Shown: positions 33,212-44,616, counted from the stretch's first letter. The stretch is DNA of 64,000 nucleotides from Curtobacterium sp. 458 (GCF_030406605.1 NZ_CP129104.1:1252072-1316071), one strand, 5' to 3'. Translations and numbers: made by a program. The notes: a model not told the origin generated them from the sequence alone.

Positions 33212-34036
33212 GTGTCCGATCAGAACCAGTGGCCGAGGCCCGGCCAGTCCGACGAGCAGGCGAGCGGCGGGTACTCCGGCGCCCCGCAGCCCGACGGCGA
33301 CCGTGCGTCCGACGGCAGCCGTGCGTCCGACCCGACGTCGACCCCGGCGCCCGGTGAAGCACCGAGCGCGCCGCAACCGCCGAGCGCCCCGCAGCCGCCC
33401 GAGAACCCGTACGGCCAAAACCCGTCCGGCCAGAACCCGTCCGGCCAGAACCCGTACGGCGCGCAGCAGACCGGCTCGCAGCAGAACCCGTACGCGACGC
33501 CCGGGCAGGAGAACCCGTACGCCGCGCCGGGTCAGCAGCCGGGGTACGGGGCGCCGCAGAACCCCTACGCCGCGCCGAGCAACCCGTACGCTGCGCCGAA
33601 CCAGCAGCAGTACGGGCAGCCGCAGTACGGAGGCCAGCAGCAGTACGGCCAGCAGCAGTACGGCAGCCAGCAGCAGTACGGCCAGCAGTACGGCGGCCAG
33701 TACGCCGCGGCGGGCTACCAGCCCTACGCGCAGCGCCCGAAGACGAACACACTGTCGATCCTGTCGATCGTGTTCGCCTTCGCCGGCATCCTGATCTGGC
33801 CGATCATCATCCTCACGAGCCCGGCCGGCGCGATCATGGGCCACGTCGCCCTCGGCAAGATCAAGCAGACCGGTGAGGGTGGACGTGGTCTGGCGCTCGC
33901 CGGCATCATCGGCGGCTGGGCGCTGACGGGTCTCTGGATCCTCATCATCGGACTCCTGATCGCCCTCTCCATCGCTGCCCGCAGCGGGTCGGGCTACTCC
34001 GACGACTTCGGCTCCACGGGCGCGTTCGTCCTCTGA
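33212..34036 (+). CDS. Pro/Gln/Tyr-rich DUF4190-type membrane protein
   Basis: The 274-residue protein has a disordered N-terminal two-thirds built of repeats such as NPYAAP, QNPSG and QQQYGQ, then a DUF4190 domain with two membrane segments (LSILSIVFAFAGILIWPIIIL and ALTGLWILIIGLLIALSI) around GHVALGKIKQTGEGGRGLALAG. Function is unknown; related proteins are common in actinobacteria. The GTG at 33212 is chosen because GGGAGGGG lies eight bases upstream; GTG 33176 is an alternative. It lies between tsaD and a convergent methyltransferase gene. Confidence 0.75.
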   Translation: MSDQNQWPRPGQSDEQASGGYSGAPQPDGDRASDGSRASDPTSTPAPGEAPSAPQPPSAPQPPENPYGQNPSGQNPSGQNPYGAQQTGSQQNPYATPGQENPYAAPGQQPGYGAPQNPYAAPSNPYAAPNQQQYGQPQYGGQQQYGQQQYGSQQQYGQQYGGQYAAAGYQPYAQRPKTNTLSILSIVFAFAGILIWPIIILTSPAGAIMGHVALGKIKQTGEGGRGLALAGIIGGWALTGLWILIIGLLIALSIAARSGSGYSDDFGSTGAFVL

Positions 34037-34071
34037 ACCCGACGCACGACCCGCACACGACGCGCCCACGA

Positions 34072-34101
34072 CGACGGCCCCCGCACCCGCGGGGGCCGTC
34101 G
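34072..34101. terminator. Terminator between convergent genes
   Basis: CGACGGCCCCCGC (34072-34084) and GCGGGGGCCGTCG (34089-34101) form a perfect 13-bp stem with an ACCC loop. It lies between the DUF4190 gene and the methyltransferase gene and can serve both. Confidence 0.8.
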
Positions 34102-34116
34102 CGGCGTCCGGGGGGA

Positions 34117-35319
34117 CTAGCCGGCCACCTCGCCCAGCCGCTCGCACAGGATCGCGGTGTGCCGTCCCTCCAGGCGGGTGAGCACGAGCGTCACTGCGCG
34201 CCGCCCCCGGAGCCGCAACCGCTTCCGGAACTGCGCGGGGTCGACGTCGACTCCGCGCTTCTTGATCTCGACCGTCCCGACGTCGTCCGCGGCCAACCGT
34301 GCCGCGAGCTGCTTCACGTCGAGCGGCATGGTGTCGACGACCCGGAACCCCTGCGCGAACGGCGTCGTGACGGCACGGTCCGACGTGACGTAGGCAATGC
34401 CGTCGGAGAGCATGCGACCGTCGATCGAGCGGGCGAGGTCCCCGATGAGCCGTGCGCGGATCACGGCTCCGTCGGGCTCGTAGAGGTAGGTACCCAGGGC
34501 ACCGACGGACACGTCCGGCGCATCGGCGGCCCCGGTCAGCTCGGCGACCCCGTGCGCCCCGATCACGGTCGCGGCGCGCCGGACCCCGTCGCGGGCGAGC
34601 GGGCCGAACCAGAGGGCCAGCTCGACGACCTCGCGGTCGACGGACACCCACTGCGCCTCGGCGGTGTCGGGGATGAGGTCGCGGTCGATGCCCGGGCCGA
34701 GCTTCACGCCGGTCGGGGTGGTCGTCGCGGCGGCGAACACGGTGTCGAGCGACGGCGACCAGTCGTCCGGGTCGGCCAGGCGCCGGGTGTTCCCGTGTCC
34801 GGCGGTGCGGCGGGCGGGGTCCATCCACACGCCGTCGACGCGGGAGAGGTCGAACGCTGCGGCGTCGCCGAGCTCCACACGAGCACCGGGCCACGGCGCG
34901 AGGTTGTGCGTCGCGACCGCCGCGGTGACCTCGTCGCGGTCCACCGCGGTGACGTCGAGGTCGAGCGCGGCCATCGCCATCGCGTCGCCGCCGATGCCGC
35001 ACCCGAGGTCGGCGACCCGCGAGAGCCCGGCGGCGGCGAACCGGCCGGCGTGCTGCGCGGCGACCTGCAGCCGGGTGGCCTGCTCGAGTCCGGCCTCGGT
35101 GAAGAGCATGCGCGACGCGAACGGCCCGAACTTCGCGCCCGCCTTCTGTCGGAGCTTCGCCTGGGTCAGGACGGCGGCGACGAGCCCGGGGTCGTGCCCC
35201 TCGCTGCGGAGCCGGGAGACCACCCGCACGATCTCGCCGCCGTCGGAGACGCTCGGAGTACGGTCGAGCAGGGCCATCCCCTCGGGGGTGAGCAGCTGGG
35301 CGAGATCGGCGGCGTCCAT
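34117..35319 (-). CDS. Class I SAM methyltransferase with THUMP-like domain
   Basis: The 400-residue protein contains the SAM-binding loop ADLGCGIGGDAMAMA and VWMDPARRTAGHGNTR, followed by a C-terminal THUMP-like region with VEIKKRGVDVDPAQFRKRL. This architecture is known in actinobacteria but its substrate is not established; an RNA is plausible given the THUMP-like part. The ATG at 35319 has a GGAGG ribosome site; a longer frame would run into the groES control region. Its start lies only 37 bases from the first CIRCE element, so both promoters share this space. Confidence 0.8.
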   Translation of the reverse strand: MDAADLAQLLTPEGMALLDRTPSVSDGGEIVRVVSRLRSEGHDPGLVAAVLTQAKLRQKAGAKFGPFASRMLFTEAGLEQATRLQVAAQHAGRFAAAGLSRVADLGCGIGGDAMAMAALDLDVTAVDRDEVTAAVATHNLAPWPGARVELGDAAAFDLSRVDGVWMDPARRTAGHGNTRRLADPDDWSPSLDTVFAAATTTPTGVKLGPGIDRDLIPDTAEAQWVSVDREVVELALWFGPLARDGVRRAATVIGAHGVAELTGAADAPDVSVGALGTYLYEPDGAVIRARLIGDLARSIDGRMLSDGIAYVTSDRAVTTPFAQGFRVVDTMPLDVKQLAARLAADDVGTVEIKKRGVDVDPAQFRKRLRLRGRRAVTLVLTRLEGRHTAILCERLGEVAG

Positions 35320-35356
35320 CCTCCGATCCTCCCAGGTGCACACCGAGTCCACCGTG

Positions 35357-35383
35357 TTGGCACTCGGATTGACCGAGTGCCAA
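35357..35383 (+). promoter_or_regulatory. CIRCE element 1 (HrcA operator) upstream of groES
   Basis: TTGGCACTC (35357-35365), nine-base spacer, and GAGTGCCAA (35375-35383) form a perfect inverted repeat matching the CIRCE consensus. The groES -35 box (TTGACC, 35369-35374) lies in its spacer. Confidence 0.92.
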
Positions 35384-35397
35384 CGACCCCCTAGAGT
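35369..35397 (+). promoter_or_regulatory. groES promoter
   Basis: TTGACC (35369-35374) and TAGAGT (35392-35397) are separated by 17 bases. Transcription would start near the left edge of the second CIRCE element, so HrcA would cover both the -35 box and the start site. Confidence 0.85.
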
Positions 35398-35402
35398 TGG
35401 CG

Positions 35403-35429
35403 TTGGCACTCTCCTGTGCGTAGTGCCAA
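35403..35429 (+). promoter_or_regulatory. CIRCE element 2 upstream of groES
   Basis: TTGGCACTC (35403-35411), nine-base spacer, and TAGTGCCAA (35421-35429) form an inverted repeat with one mismatch from the GAGTGCCAA arm. Confidence 0.9.
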
Positions 35430-35477
35430 CCCGGTTTTCATCTGTACCGAGTCTGTACCGAGAAAGAAGAGGTCACC

Positions 35478-35774
35478 GTGGCCGTCAGCATCAAGCCGCT
35501 CGAGGATCGCATCGTCATCCGCCAGGTCGAGGCGGAGCAGACCACCGCTTCCGGTCTGGTCATCCCGGACACCGCCAAGGAGAAGCCCCAGGAGGGCGAG
35601 GTCGTGGCCGTGGGCCCGGGCCGTGTCGACGACAACGGCAACCGCATCCCGCTGGACATCGCCGTCGGCGACAAGGTCATCTACTCCAAGTACGGCGGCA
35701 CCGAGGTCAAGTACTCGGGCGAGGACCTGCTGGTCCTCTCGGCCCGCGACGTCCTCGCGGTCGTCGTGCGCTGA
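35478..35774 (+). CDS. groES: Co-chaperonin GroES
   Basis: The 98-residue GroES begins [16 protein letters not shown] and contains the mobile loop region [26 protein letters not shown]. It caps GroEL chambers. The GTG start follows an AGAGGTCACC ribosome site. It is preceded by two CIRCE elements, so it is under HrcA control, and is followed by a terminator with no groEL gene, meaning groEL is elsewhere. Confidence 0.97.
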   Translation: MAVSIKPLEDRIVIRQVEAEQTTASGLVIPDTAKEKPQEGEVVAVGPGRVDDNGNRIPLDIAVGDKVIYSKYGGTEVKYSGEDLLVLSARDVLAVVVR

Positions 35775-35790
35775 GTCCAGCCCACTCCTC

Positions 35791-35826
35791 GAACGCCCCG
35801 TCGGCCACCTGGTCGGCGGGGCGTTC
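35791..35826 (+). terminator. Terminator of groES
   Basis: GAACGCCCCG (35791-35800) and CGGGGCGTTC (35817-35826) form a perfect ten-bp stem around a 16-base loop that can pair further. It is followed by GTGCGTCC, not a T-tract. Confidence 0.75.
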
Positions 35827-35870
35827 GTGCGTCCGCGCTCGGTCCGGCGGGTGGTCACCGAGCGTTCCTG

Positions 35871-35887
35871 CCGGGAGGCACGGTGTG
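35871..35887. repeat. Dispersed palindromic repeat, single copy before rarD
   Basis: CCGGGAGGCACGGTGTG lies between the groES terminator and the rarD start. It is the GGGAGGCACGG variant of the family. Confidence 0.6.
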
Positions 35888-35923
35888 ATCCGCAGCGTCG
35901 GCGCCGCTTCCTAGGATGGTTCC

Positions 35924-36886
35924 GTGAGTGAACCGACGACCGTGCGCCCGGCCCGCAGCGAGGCATCCGTCGGTGTCGTCCAGGCGATCGTGGCGTACGG
36001 GCTGTGGGGACTCATGCCGCTGCTCTTCGCGGCGATGTCCCCGGCCGGCGCGTTCGAGATCGTGGCGTGGCGCATCGTCTTCGGCCTGGTGTTCTGCGTC
36101 GTCGCGATCGCCGTGACCCGGTCGTGGCTCCGGACCCGCTCCCTGGTCGCCCAGCGTCGGGTGATGCTCGTGATGGGCCTCGCCGCGGTGCTCATCCTCG
36201 TGAACTGGACCGTGTACGTCGCCGCGACGACCACCGGCCACACCGTCGAGGCTGCGCTCGGGTACTTCATCAACCCGCTCGTCACGATCGCACTCGGCGT
36301 GGTCGTGCTGCGCGAACGCCTCCGTCCGGCGCAGTGGACGGCCGTGGGCATCAGCATCGTCGCGGTCGTCGTCATCGCGGTCGGGTACGGGCAGGTGCCG
36401 TGGATCTCGCTCGCCCTGGCGTTCTCGTTCGGACTGTACGGGCTCGTGAAGAAGCGGGTCGGCGGGACGGTCGACGCGCTGAGCGGCCTGACGATCGAGA
36501 CCGTGTGGCTGCTGCCGATCGCTGTGGTGGCCCTCGTGGTCATGGGCGTGACGGGCCTCGGCGGCGGTCTGACGTTCACGAGCGAGGGCTGGGTGCACGT
36601 CCTCGTCACGGTGCTGACCGGCCCGGCGACGGCGGTGCCCCTGCTGCTGTTCGCGTCCTCGGCGCGGCGGGTGAGCCTGTCGACCCTCGGGCTCACGCAG
36701 TACCTCGCGCCGGTGATGCAGCTGCTCGTCGGTGTGGTCGTGCAGCACGAGCCGATGCCGCCCGAGCGGTGGATCGGCTTCGCGATCGTGTGGCTGGCGC
36801 TCGTCGTGCTCACGGTGGACAGCTTCGCCTGGGCACGGTCGTCGCGGCGTCGTGCCCAGGCCGCGCCGGTGGCGGACCCGGCCTGA
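35924..36886 (+). CDS. rarD: RarD-like EamA-family transporter
   Basis: The 320-residue protein has about ten membrane segments and the RarD-type opening VVQAIVAYGLWGLMPLLFAAM. NWTVYVAATTTGHTVEAALGYFINPLV is the family's first-repeat signature (given here in part). Proteins of this family export or import small metabolites; RarD was named for a chloramphenicol phenotype, and the true substrate is unknown. TAGGAT ends six bases before the GTG, predicting a leaderless mRNA. It is followed by a large hairpin and the convergent amino-acid-binding protein gene. Confidence 0.85.
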   Translation: MSEPTTVRPARSEASVGVVQAIVAYGLWGLMPLLFAAMSPAGAFEIVAWRIVFGLVFCVVAIAVTRSWLRTRSLVAQRRVMLVMGLAAVLILVNWTVYVAATTTGHTVEAALGYFINPLVTIALGVVVLRERLRPAQWTAVGISIVAVVVIAVGYGQVPWISLALAFSFGLYGLVKKRVGGTVDALSGLTIETVWLLPIAVVALVVMGVTGLGGGLTFTSEGWVHVLVTVLTGPATAVPLLLFASSARRVSLSTLGLTQYLAPVMQLLVGVVVQHEPMPPERWIGFAIVWLALVVLTVDSFAWARSSRRRAQAAPVADPA

Positions 36887-36900
36887 CATGCCGGACGCGC

Positions 36901-36918
36901 GCCGTGCCTCCCGGCCGG
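36901..36918. repeat. Dispersed palindromic repeat, single copy after rarD
   Basis: GCCGTGCCTCCCGGCCGG lies 15 bases after the rarD stop codon, in the inverted orientation relative to the copy just upstream of rarD (35871-35887). The two copies therefore flank rarD as an inverted pair. Confidence 0.6.
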
Positions 36919-36966
36919 TCCGGCGGACGGTCATGCCGAGAACGCGACGCGATCCGCCCTCTCAAC

Positions 36967-37019
36967 CGCGAAAGCGACAGTCCCCCGCGGTTGAACTGCG
37001 GGGGACTGTCGCTTTCGCG
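36967..37019. terminator. Perfect 22-bp-stem hairpin between convergent rarD and binding-protein genes
   Basis: The arms 36967-36988 and 36998-37019 pair perfectly over 22 bp around a nine-base loop. A 14-bp direct duplication (CTGGTCGTGCCTAC, 37022-37035 and 37036-37049) follows, and the second copy contains the stop codon of the binding-protein gene. A bidirectional terminator is the likely role. Confidence 0.8.
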
Positions 37020-37045
37020 TACTGGTCGTGCCTACCTGGTCGTGC

Positions 37046-38380
37046 CTACTTCGAGACCGAGCCCTGGATGGCGCTCTGGTACACGGGCTTGTTGTCCGCG
37101 TCGAACTTGTAGATGCCGATGTAGGCGCTCGACGGGTCGTTGTTGTCGTCGAACGGCCCGATGCCGGACGGACCCGTGTAGTGGATGTCCTTCCCGTCAC
37201 CGAGGAGCGTCGAGCACTCCTTGAACGTCGAGCACTCGGTGCCGCCGTCCGCGCCGGAGACCGCGGCCATGTTGGCCTGGATCGTGCCGGAGTCGGTGCC
37301 CTTGCCCTTCACCGCGGCGAGGGCGGCGAGCATCGTGGCGTCGTAGGACTCGGCCGCGTACGAGTAGTCGGCGAGGTCCTTGCCCGAGGACTCCTTGTAG
37401 AACGCGGCGAGCTTCTTCTTCAGGTCGTCCTTCGGCGAGGCGCCGGGGATCGTGCCCTGCGCGCCCTCGAGGGTGCCCTTGTCGAAGTCCTTCGAGTAGT
37501 CAGCGGTGTTGCCGTCGGACATGTAGATGCTCGACATCTTCGCGTTCTGGGCCTTGAGCTCCGGGATGATCGACTTCGTCTCGTCGAAGGCCAGGACGAC
37601 GATCGCGTCCGGCTTCGAGTCGAGCGCCGCCGTCACCTCGGACGAGAACGTGGTCTGTCCGGGCGGGAACTCCTGACCCTTGCCCTTGCCGCCGTAGACG
37701 ACCTGGCCACCGGACGCCTCGACCGCGGCCTGCACCGAGTTGCGGAGACCCGTGCCGTAGGTGTCGTTGAAGACGAGGAACGCGACCTTGGCGTTGCCGT
37801 CACCCGTGATGAGCTGGCCGAGGGCCGAACCCTGCACCGAGTCCGGCGGAGCGGTCCGGAAGTAGTAGGACGAGTAGCCCGAGAGGTCGGTCGCGGTGTT
37901 CGCGGGGGAGATCTCCACGATGCAGTTGCTCGTGAGCTGGTCGATCACGTTGAGCGTGACGGACGAGGACTCGGCACCGATCGCGACCGGGACCTTCGCA
38001 TTGACCAGCTTGGTCGCCGCGGCGCTCGACACGGTCATGTCGTTGCTGTCGCCGGAGTCCGTCGCCGGGCTGATCGAGACGTCCTTGCCGAGCACGCCGC
38101 CGGCCGCGTTGATGTCCTCGACCGCGAGGCCCACACCGGACTCGGCGGGCGGGTTGAGGTACGCGAGCGAACCGGTGAGCGGCAGGATCGTGCCGATCTT
38201 CAGCGCGTCGGTGCTGGGGGAGTCCGGAGCCTTGCAGCTCGCGGCCGGGTCCTTCTTCGCGCCGCCGGAGGCGGACTCCGAAGGCGAGCTGCCGCCCGAG
38301 GTGGTGGAACACGCGGCGAGCAGGAGCGCTGCCGCCCCCGCCACTGCCAGTGCCGAGGTGGCACGGGTGGTTCTGATCAT
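37046..38380 (-). CDS. livK: Branched-chain amino acid ABC transporter, lipoprotein binding protein
   Basis: The 444-residue protein has a lipoprotein signal (LLAAC, acylated Cys24), a Ser/Gly linker, and a periplasmic-binding fold of the Leu/Ile/Val type (LKIGTILPLTGSLAYLNPPA, AKVAFLVFNDTYGTGLRN, PDAIVVLAFDETKS, YAAESYDATMLA). It captures the substrate outside the membrane for the livHMGF importer located further along on the other strand. The ATG at 38380 is chosen for its AAAGGG-type ribosome site and because the signal peptide starts there. guaB, on the same strand, lies upstream. Confidence 0.9.
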   Translation of the reverse strand: MIRTTRATSALAVAGAAALLLAACSTTSGGSSPSESASGGAKKDPAASCKAPDSPSTDALKIGTILPLTGSLAYLNPPAESGVGLAVEDINAAGGVLGKDVSISPATDSGDSNDMTVSSAAATKLVNAKVPVAIGAESSSVTLNVIDQLTSNCIVEISPANTATDLSGYSSYYFRTAPPDSVQGSALGQLITGDGNAKVAFLVFNDTYGTGLRNSVQAAVEASGGQVVYGGKGKGQEFPPGQTTFSSEVTAALDSKPDAIVVLAFDETKSIIPELKAQNAKMSSIYMSDGNTADYSKDFDKGTLEGAQGTIPGASPKDDLKKKLAAFYKESSGKDLADYSYAAESYDATMLAALAAVKGKGTDSGTIQANMAAVSGADGGTECSTFKECSTLLGDGKDIHYTGPSGIGPFDDNNDPSSAYIGIYKFDADNKPVYQSAIQGSVSK

Positions 38381-38572
38381 CCGTGGAGCCCTTTCTCTGC
38401 GCGGGGGCCGGACCGCATCGGGTCGAGCGCGGTGTCCTCCGCGTGGGATGTCGAGAAAGCTAGAGCGGATCTGTTTCGCCCGTGTGACGATCATCCACCC
38501 CTGGATGTTTCGTTACAGACCCGTGATGAAAGCTGAGCAGCCGCACAACCGTCCCGTACCCCGGATGCACGA

Positions 38573-38604
38573 ACGCCCCGCTCCTCACTGAGGAACGGGG
38601 CGTC
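38573..38604 (-). terminator. Terminator of guaB
   Basis: CGCCCCGCTCCTC (38573-38585) faces GAGGAACGGGGCG (38590-38602), pairing with a single mismatch around a short loop. It lies just downstream of the guaB stop on the minus strand and before the binding-protein promoter region. Confidence 0.7.
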
Positions 38605-38625
38605 CGGGGCGGTCGCGCGGACCGA

Positions 38626-41788
<3,163 letters not shown>

Positions 41789-41799
41789 GGGAGCGCGTC

Positions 41800-42786
41800 A
41801 TGGACTACTTCGTCAACCTGCTCAGCAGTCTCAGCCAGGAGGCCCTGGCACCCACCACGGCCGCGTTCGCCCTCGCCGCGATCGGTCTGAACGTGCACTT
41901 CGGCCTCACCGGACTCGTCAACATGGGCCAGGCGGCGTTCCTGCTGCTCGGCGCGTACGGCTTCGCGATCTCGATCACGAACGGACTGCCCTTCGTGGTG
42001 GCGGTGCTCATCGCCCTCGCGATCGCGATCGTCTTCGCGGTCATCCTCGGCATCCCGACGCTGCGGCTCCGCGGCGACTACCTGGCGATCGTGACCATCT
42101 CCGGCGCCGAGATCATCCGCATGGTCGGCCGATCGAGCCTCCTCACGGACACCACCGGCGGCTCGAACGGCATCGCCGGCTCGACCTACCGCGACCCGTT
42201 CAACGCGATCAGCCCGCTGCCGGACGGCACGACCACCATCCTGTGGTTCACGTACTCGAACAACGGCGTCAACGGCTGGTGGATCCGACTCGCGGCGTGG
42301 GGCCTCGTCGCCCTGTTCACCCTCGTGCTCTTCCTCCTCATGCGCAGCCCCTGGGGCCGGGTCGTGAAGGCGATCCGTGAGGACGAGGACGCCGTGCGCT
42401 CCCTCGGCAAGAACGTCTACTCGTACAAGATGCAGGCGCTCGTGTTCGGCGGCGCGCTCGGGGCCCTGGCCGGCGTGATCTACGTCCTGCCGAGTTCCGT
42501 GCAGCCCGACGCCATGGGCCGATCGATGACGTTCTTCATCTGGACGGCGCTCATCCTCGGCGGCGCGGCGACGGTGTTCGGGCCGGTGCTCGGCGCGGTG
42601 CTGTTCTTCGTCGTCCGACTCTTCATCCGCACGGTCGCGAGCGACTTCATCCCCGACTCGATCATGAACCAGCAGCAGGCGGAGCAGTTCTCCTACGTGC
42701 TCGTCGGCGTCGCGCTCATGCTCCTCATCGTGTTCCGTCCACAGGGACTCCTCGGCAACAAGAAGGAGCTGACGTTCAGTGTCTGA
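41800..42786 (+). CDS. livM: Branched-chain amino acid ABC transporter permease LivM
   Basis: The 328-residue membrane protein has the LivM signature GLTGLVNMGQAAFLLLGAYG and the EAA-like loop PWGRVVKAIREDEDAVRSLGKN that contacts the ATPases. It forms the second half of the importer channel. It overlaps livG by eight bases, so translation is coupled. Confidence 0.92.
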   Translation: MDYFVNLLSSLSQEALAPTTAAFALAAIGLNVHFGLTGLVNMGQAAFLLLGAYGFAISITNGLPFVVAVLIALAIAIVFAVILGIPTLRLRGDYLAIVTISGAEIIRMVGRSSLLTDTTGGSNGIAGSTYRDPFNAISPLPDGTTTILWFTYSNNGVNGWWIRLAAWGLVALFTLVLFLLMRSPWGRVVKAIREDEDAVRSLGKNVYSYKMQALVFGGALGALAGVIYVLPSSVQPDAMGRSMTFFIWTALILGGAATVFGPVLGAVLFFVVRLFIRTVASDFIPDSIMNQQQAEQFSYVLVGVALMLLIVFRPQGLLGNKKELTFSV

Positions 42787-43663
42787 GTACAGCCACCCCA
42801 AGGCCGACCCGATCCTCACGGTCGACACCGTCACCCGTCGCTTCGGCGGCATGACCGCGGTCGACGTCGACCACCTCGAGGTCCAGCGGGGCTCGATCAC
42901 CGCCCTGATCGGCCCGAACGGCGCCGGCAAGACCACGTTCTTCAACCTGCTCACCGGGTTCGACAAGCCGAGCCCCGGCGCGACGACCCGCTTCAACGGT
43001 GACACGCTGCAGAAGACGAGCGCGACACACATCGCGAACAAGGGCATGGTCCGCACGTTCCAGCTCACCAAGGCGCTCTCGCGGCTCACGGTGATGCAGA
43101 ACATGCTGCTCGGAGCGCGCGACCAGCCGGGCGAGAACTTCTTCGCCGCGCTCGTCCCCGCCCTCTGGCGACCCCGCGAGCGGGCCATCACCGCGAAGGC
43201 CGAGGAGATCCTCGCCCGCTTCAAGCTCGACACGAAGGCCGACGACTACGCCGGCTCGCTGTCCGGCGGCCAGCGGAAGCTGCTCGAGATGGCCCGCGCG
43301 CTGATGTCCGACCCGACGATGATCATGCTCGACGAGCCGATGGCCGGCGTGAACCCGGCGCTGACCCAGTCGCTCCTCGGGCACATCCAGTCCCTCCGCG
43401 ACGACGGCATGACCGTGCTGTTCGTCGAGCACGACATGCACATGGTCCGGCACATCTCGGACTGGGTGGTCGTGATGGCCGAGGGCAAGGTCGTGGCCGA
43501 GGGACCGGCGGACACCGTGATGGACGACCAGGCCGTCATCGACGCGTACCTCGGCGCCCACCACGACACCGACCTGGGCGACGACTCGCTCCTCACCGAG
43601 GAGACCTACGAGGAGCTCGCCGAGGAAGTCAAGGAAGAAGACGAGCAGGAGGCGACCCGATGA
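42779..43663 (+). CDS. livG: Branched-chain amino acid ABC transporter ATP-binding protein LivG
   Basis: The 294-residue ATPase contains Walker A GPNGAGKTTFFNLLTG, signature LSGGQRKLLEMARAL, Walker B MIMLDEPMAGVNP and the switch histidine in FVEHDMHMV, all LivG hallmarks. The C-terminus carries an acidic Asp/Glu-rich tail of about 30 residues. GTG start overlaps livM; livF starts four bases before its end. Confidence 0.94.
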   Translation: MSEYSHPKADPILTVDTVTRRFGGMTAVDVDHLEVQRGSITALIGPNGAGKTTFFNLLTGFDKPSPGATTRFNGDTLQKTSATHIANKGMVRTFQLTKALSRLTVMQNMLLGARDQPGENFFAALVPALWRPRERAITAKAEEILARFKLDTKADDYAGSLSGGQRKLLEMARALMSDPTMIMLDEPMAGVNPALTQSLLGHIQSLRDDGMTVLFVEHDMHMVRHISDWVVVMAEGKVVAEGPADTVMDDQAVIDAYLGAHHDTDLGDDSLLTEETYEELAEEVKEEDEQEATR

Positions 43664-44496
43664 CCGACGCACCGAACGCTGCGGACGCGAGCCGCGCCTC
43701 CAGTCCGGAAACGCCGCAGGCGCCGGAAACGCCGCAGGCGGCGACCGCCACCCTGGACCGCGAGCCGGTCCTGAGCGCGAAGAACCTCGTCGCCGGCTAC
43801 CTGCCCGGGGTGAACATCCTCAACGGCTGCGACCTCGACTGCTACCCCGGCGAGCTCATCGGCATCATCGGCCCGAACGGCGCCGGCAAGTCGACGCTCC
43901 TCAAGGCGCTCTTCGGCCTCGTCTCCATCCGTGAGGGGTCCGTGAGCCTGCAGGGTGAGGACATCACGAACCTCAAGGCGAACAAGCTCGTCCAGGCGGG
44001 CGTCGGCTTCGTCCCGCAGACGAACAACGTGTTCCCGTCGCTCTCCATCGAGGAGAACCTGCAGATGGGGCTCTACCTCCGGCCCCGGAAGTTCGCCGAG
44101 CGCCTCGAGGTCATCTACGACCTCTTCCCGGTGCTCGCGCAGCGCCGCAACCAGCGGGCGGGCTCGCTCTCCGGCGGTGAGCGGCAGTCGGTCGCGATGG
44201 CCAGGGCGCTCATGATGGACCCGAAGGTGCTGCTCCTCGACGAGCCGAGCGCCGGACTGTCTCCCGTTCGGCAGGACGAGACGTTCATCCGCACACGCCG
44301 GATCAACAAGGCCGGTGTGTCGATCATCATGGTGGAGCAGAACGCGCGACGCTGTCTGCAGATCTGCGATCGTGGGTACGTGCTCGACCAGGGGAGGAAC
44401 GCGTACTCGGGCACCGGGCGTGAGCTCGCCGACGACCCGAAGGTCATCGAGCTGTACCTGGGCACGCTCGCCAAGGACGTCGACTCGGCGCGGTAG
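43660..44496 (+). CDS. livF: Branched-chain amino acid ABC transporter ATP-binding protein LivF
   Basis: The 278-residue ATPase has Walker A GPNGAGKSTLLKALFG, the Q-loop FVPQTNNVFPSLS, signature LSGGERQSVAMARAL and Walker B LLLDEPSAGLSP; Gln replaces the switch His (VEQNARR), as usual for LivF. The first ~38 residues are an unusual extension, ASRASSPETPQAPETPQA, that coincides with a copy of the dispersed DNA repeat and an 18-bp tandem duplication. It ends the operon and is followed by a terminator. Confidence 0.93.
   Translation: MTDAPNAADASRASSPETPQAPETPQAATATLDREPVLSAKNLVAGYLPGVNILNGCDLDCYPGELIGIIGPNGAGKSTLLKALFGLVSIREGSVSLQGEDITNLKANKLVQAGVGFVPQTNNVFPSLSIEENLQMGLYLRPRKFAERLEVIYDLFPVLAQRRNQRAGSLSGGERQSVAMARALMMDPKVLLLDEPSAGLSPVRQDETFIRTRRINKAGVSIIMVEQNARRCLQICDRGYVLDQGRNAYSGTGRELADDPKVIELYLGTLAKDVDSAR
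43692..43708. repeat. Dispersed palindromic repeat inside the livF coding region
   Basis: CCGCGCCTCCAGTCCGG lies in codons about 11-17 of livF, in frame, encoding Arg-Ala-Ser-Ser-Pro. It matches the arm of the intergenic hairpin at 19393-19413 with one base difference. Confidence 0.7.
43705..43740 (+). repeat. 18-bp tandem duplication at the start of livF
   Basis: Two perfect copies of CCGGAAACGCCGCAGGCG (43705-43722 and 43723-43740) encode the repeated Pro-Glu-Thr-Pro-Gln-Ala. Confidence 0.9.
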
Positions 44497-44544
44497 CGCC
44501 GGTCGGCCGCGGGTCCCGCTGTGGGGGTGGGATCCGCACCGGGT

Positions 44545-44580
44545 GGGGCCGTGCGTGGACGCTCCGCGCCGCACGGCCCC
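44545..44580 (+). terminator. Terminator of the liv operon
   Basis: GGGGCCGTGCG (44545-44555) and CGCACGGCCCC (44570-44580) form a perfect 11-bp stem with a 14-base loop, followed by ATTCCCGTCT. Confidence 0.75.
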
Positions 44581-44616
44581 ATTCCCGTCTGCACCCGGTC
44601 GTGTCGGGTCGCACAC

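Noticed and set aside
33400..33700. Repeats in the DUF4190 gene as a possible CRISPR array
   Set aside because: The units (NPYG, QQYG codons) are short, in frame, contiguous and protein-coding; there are no unique spacers.
31826..35383. A 1185-codon open frame on the minus strand
   Set aside because: It is antisense to rimI, tsaD and the DUF4190 gene, and also overlaps the methyltransferase gene out of frame; it has no recognisable domains and is explained by codon bias of the true genes.
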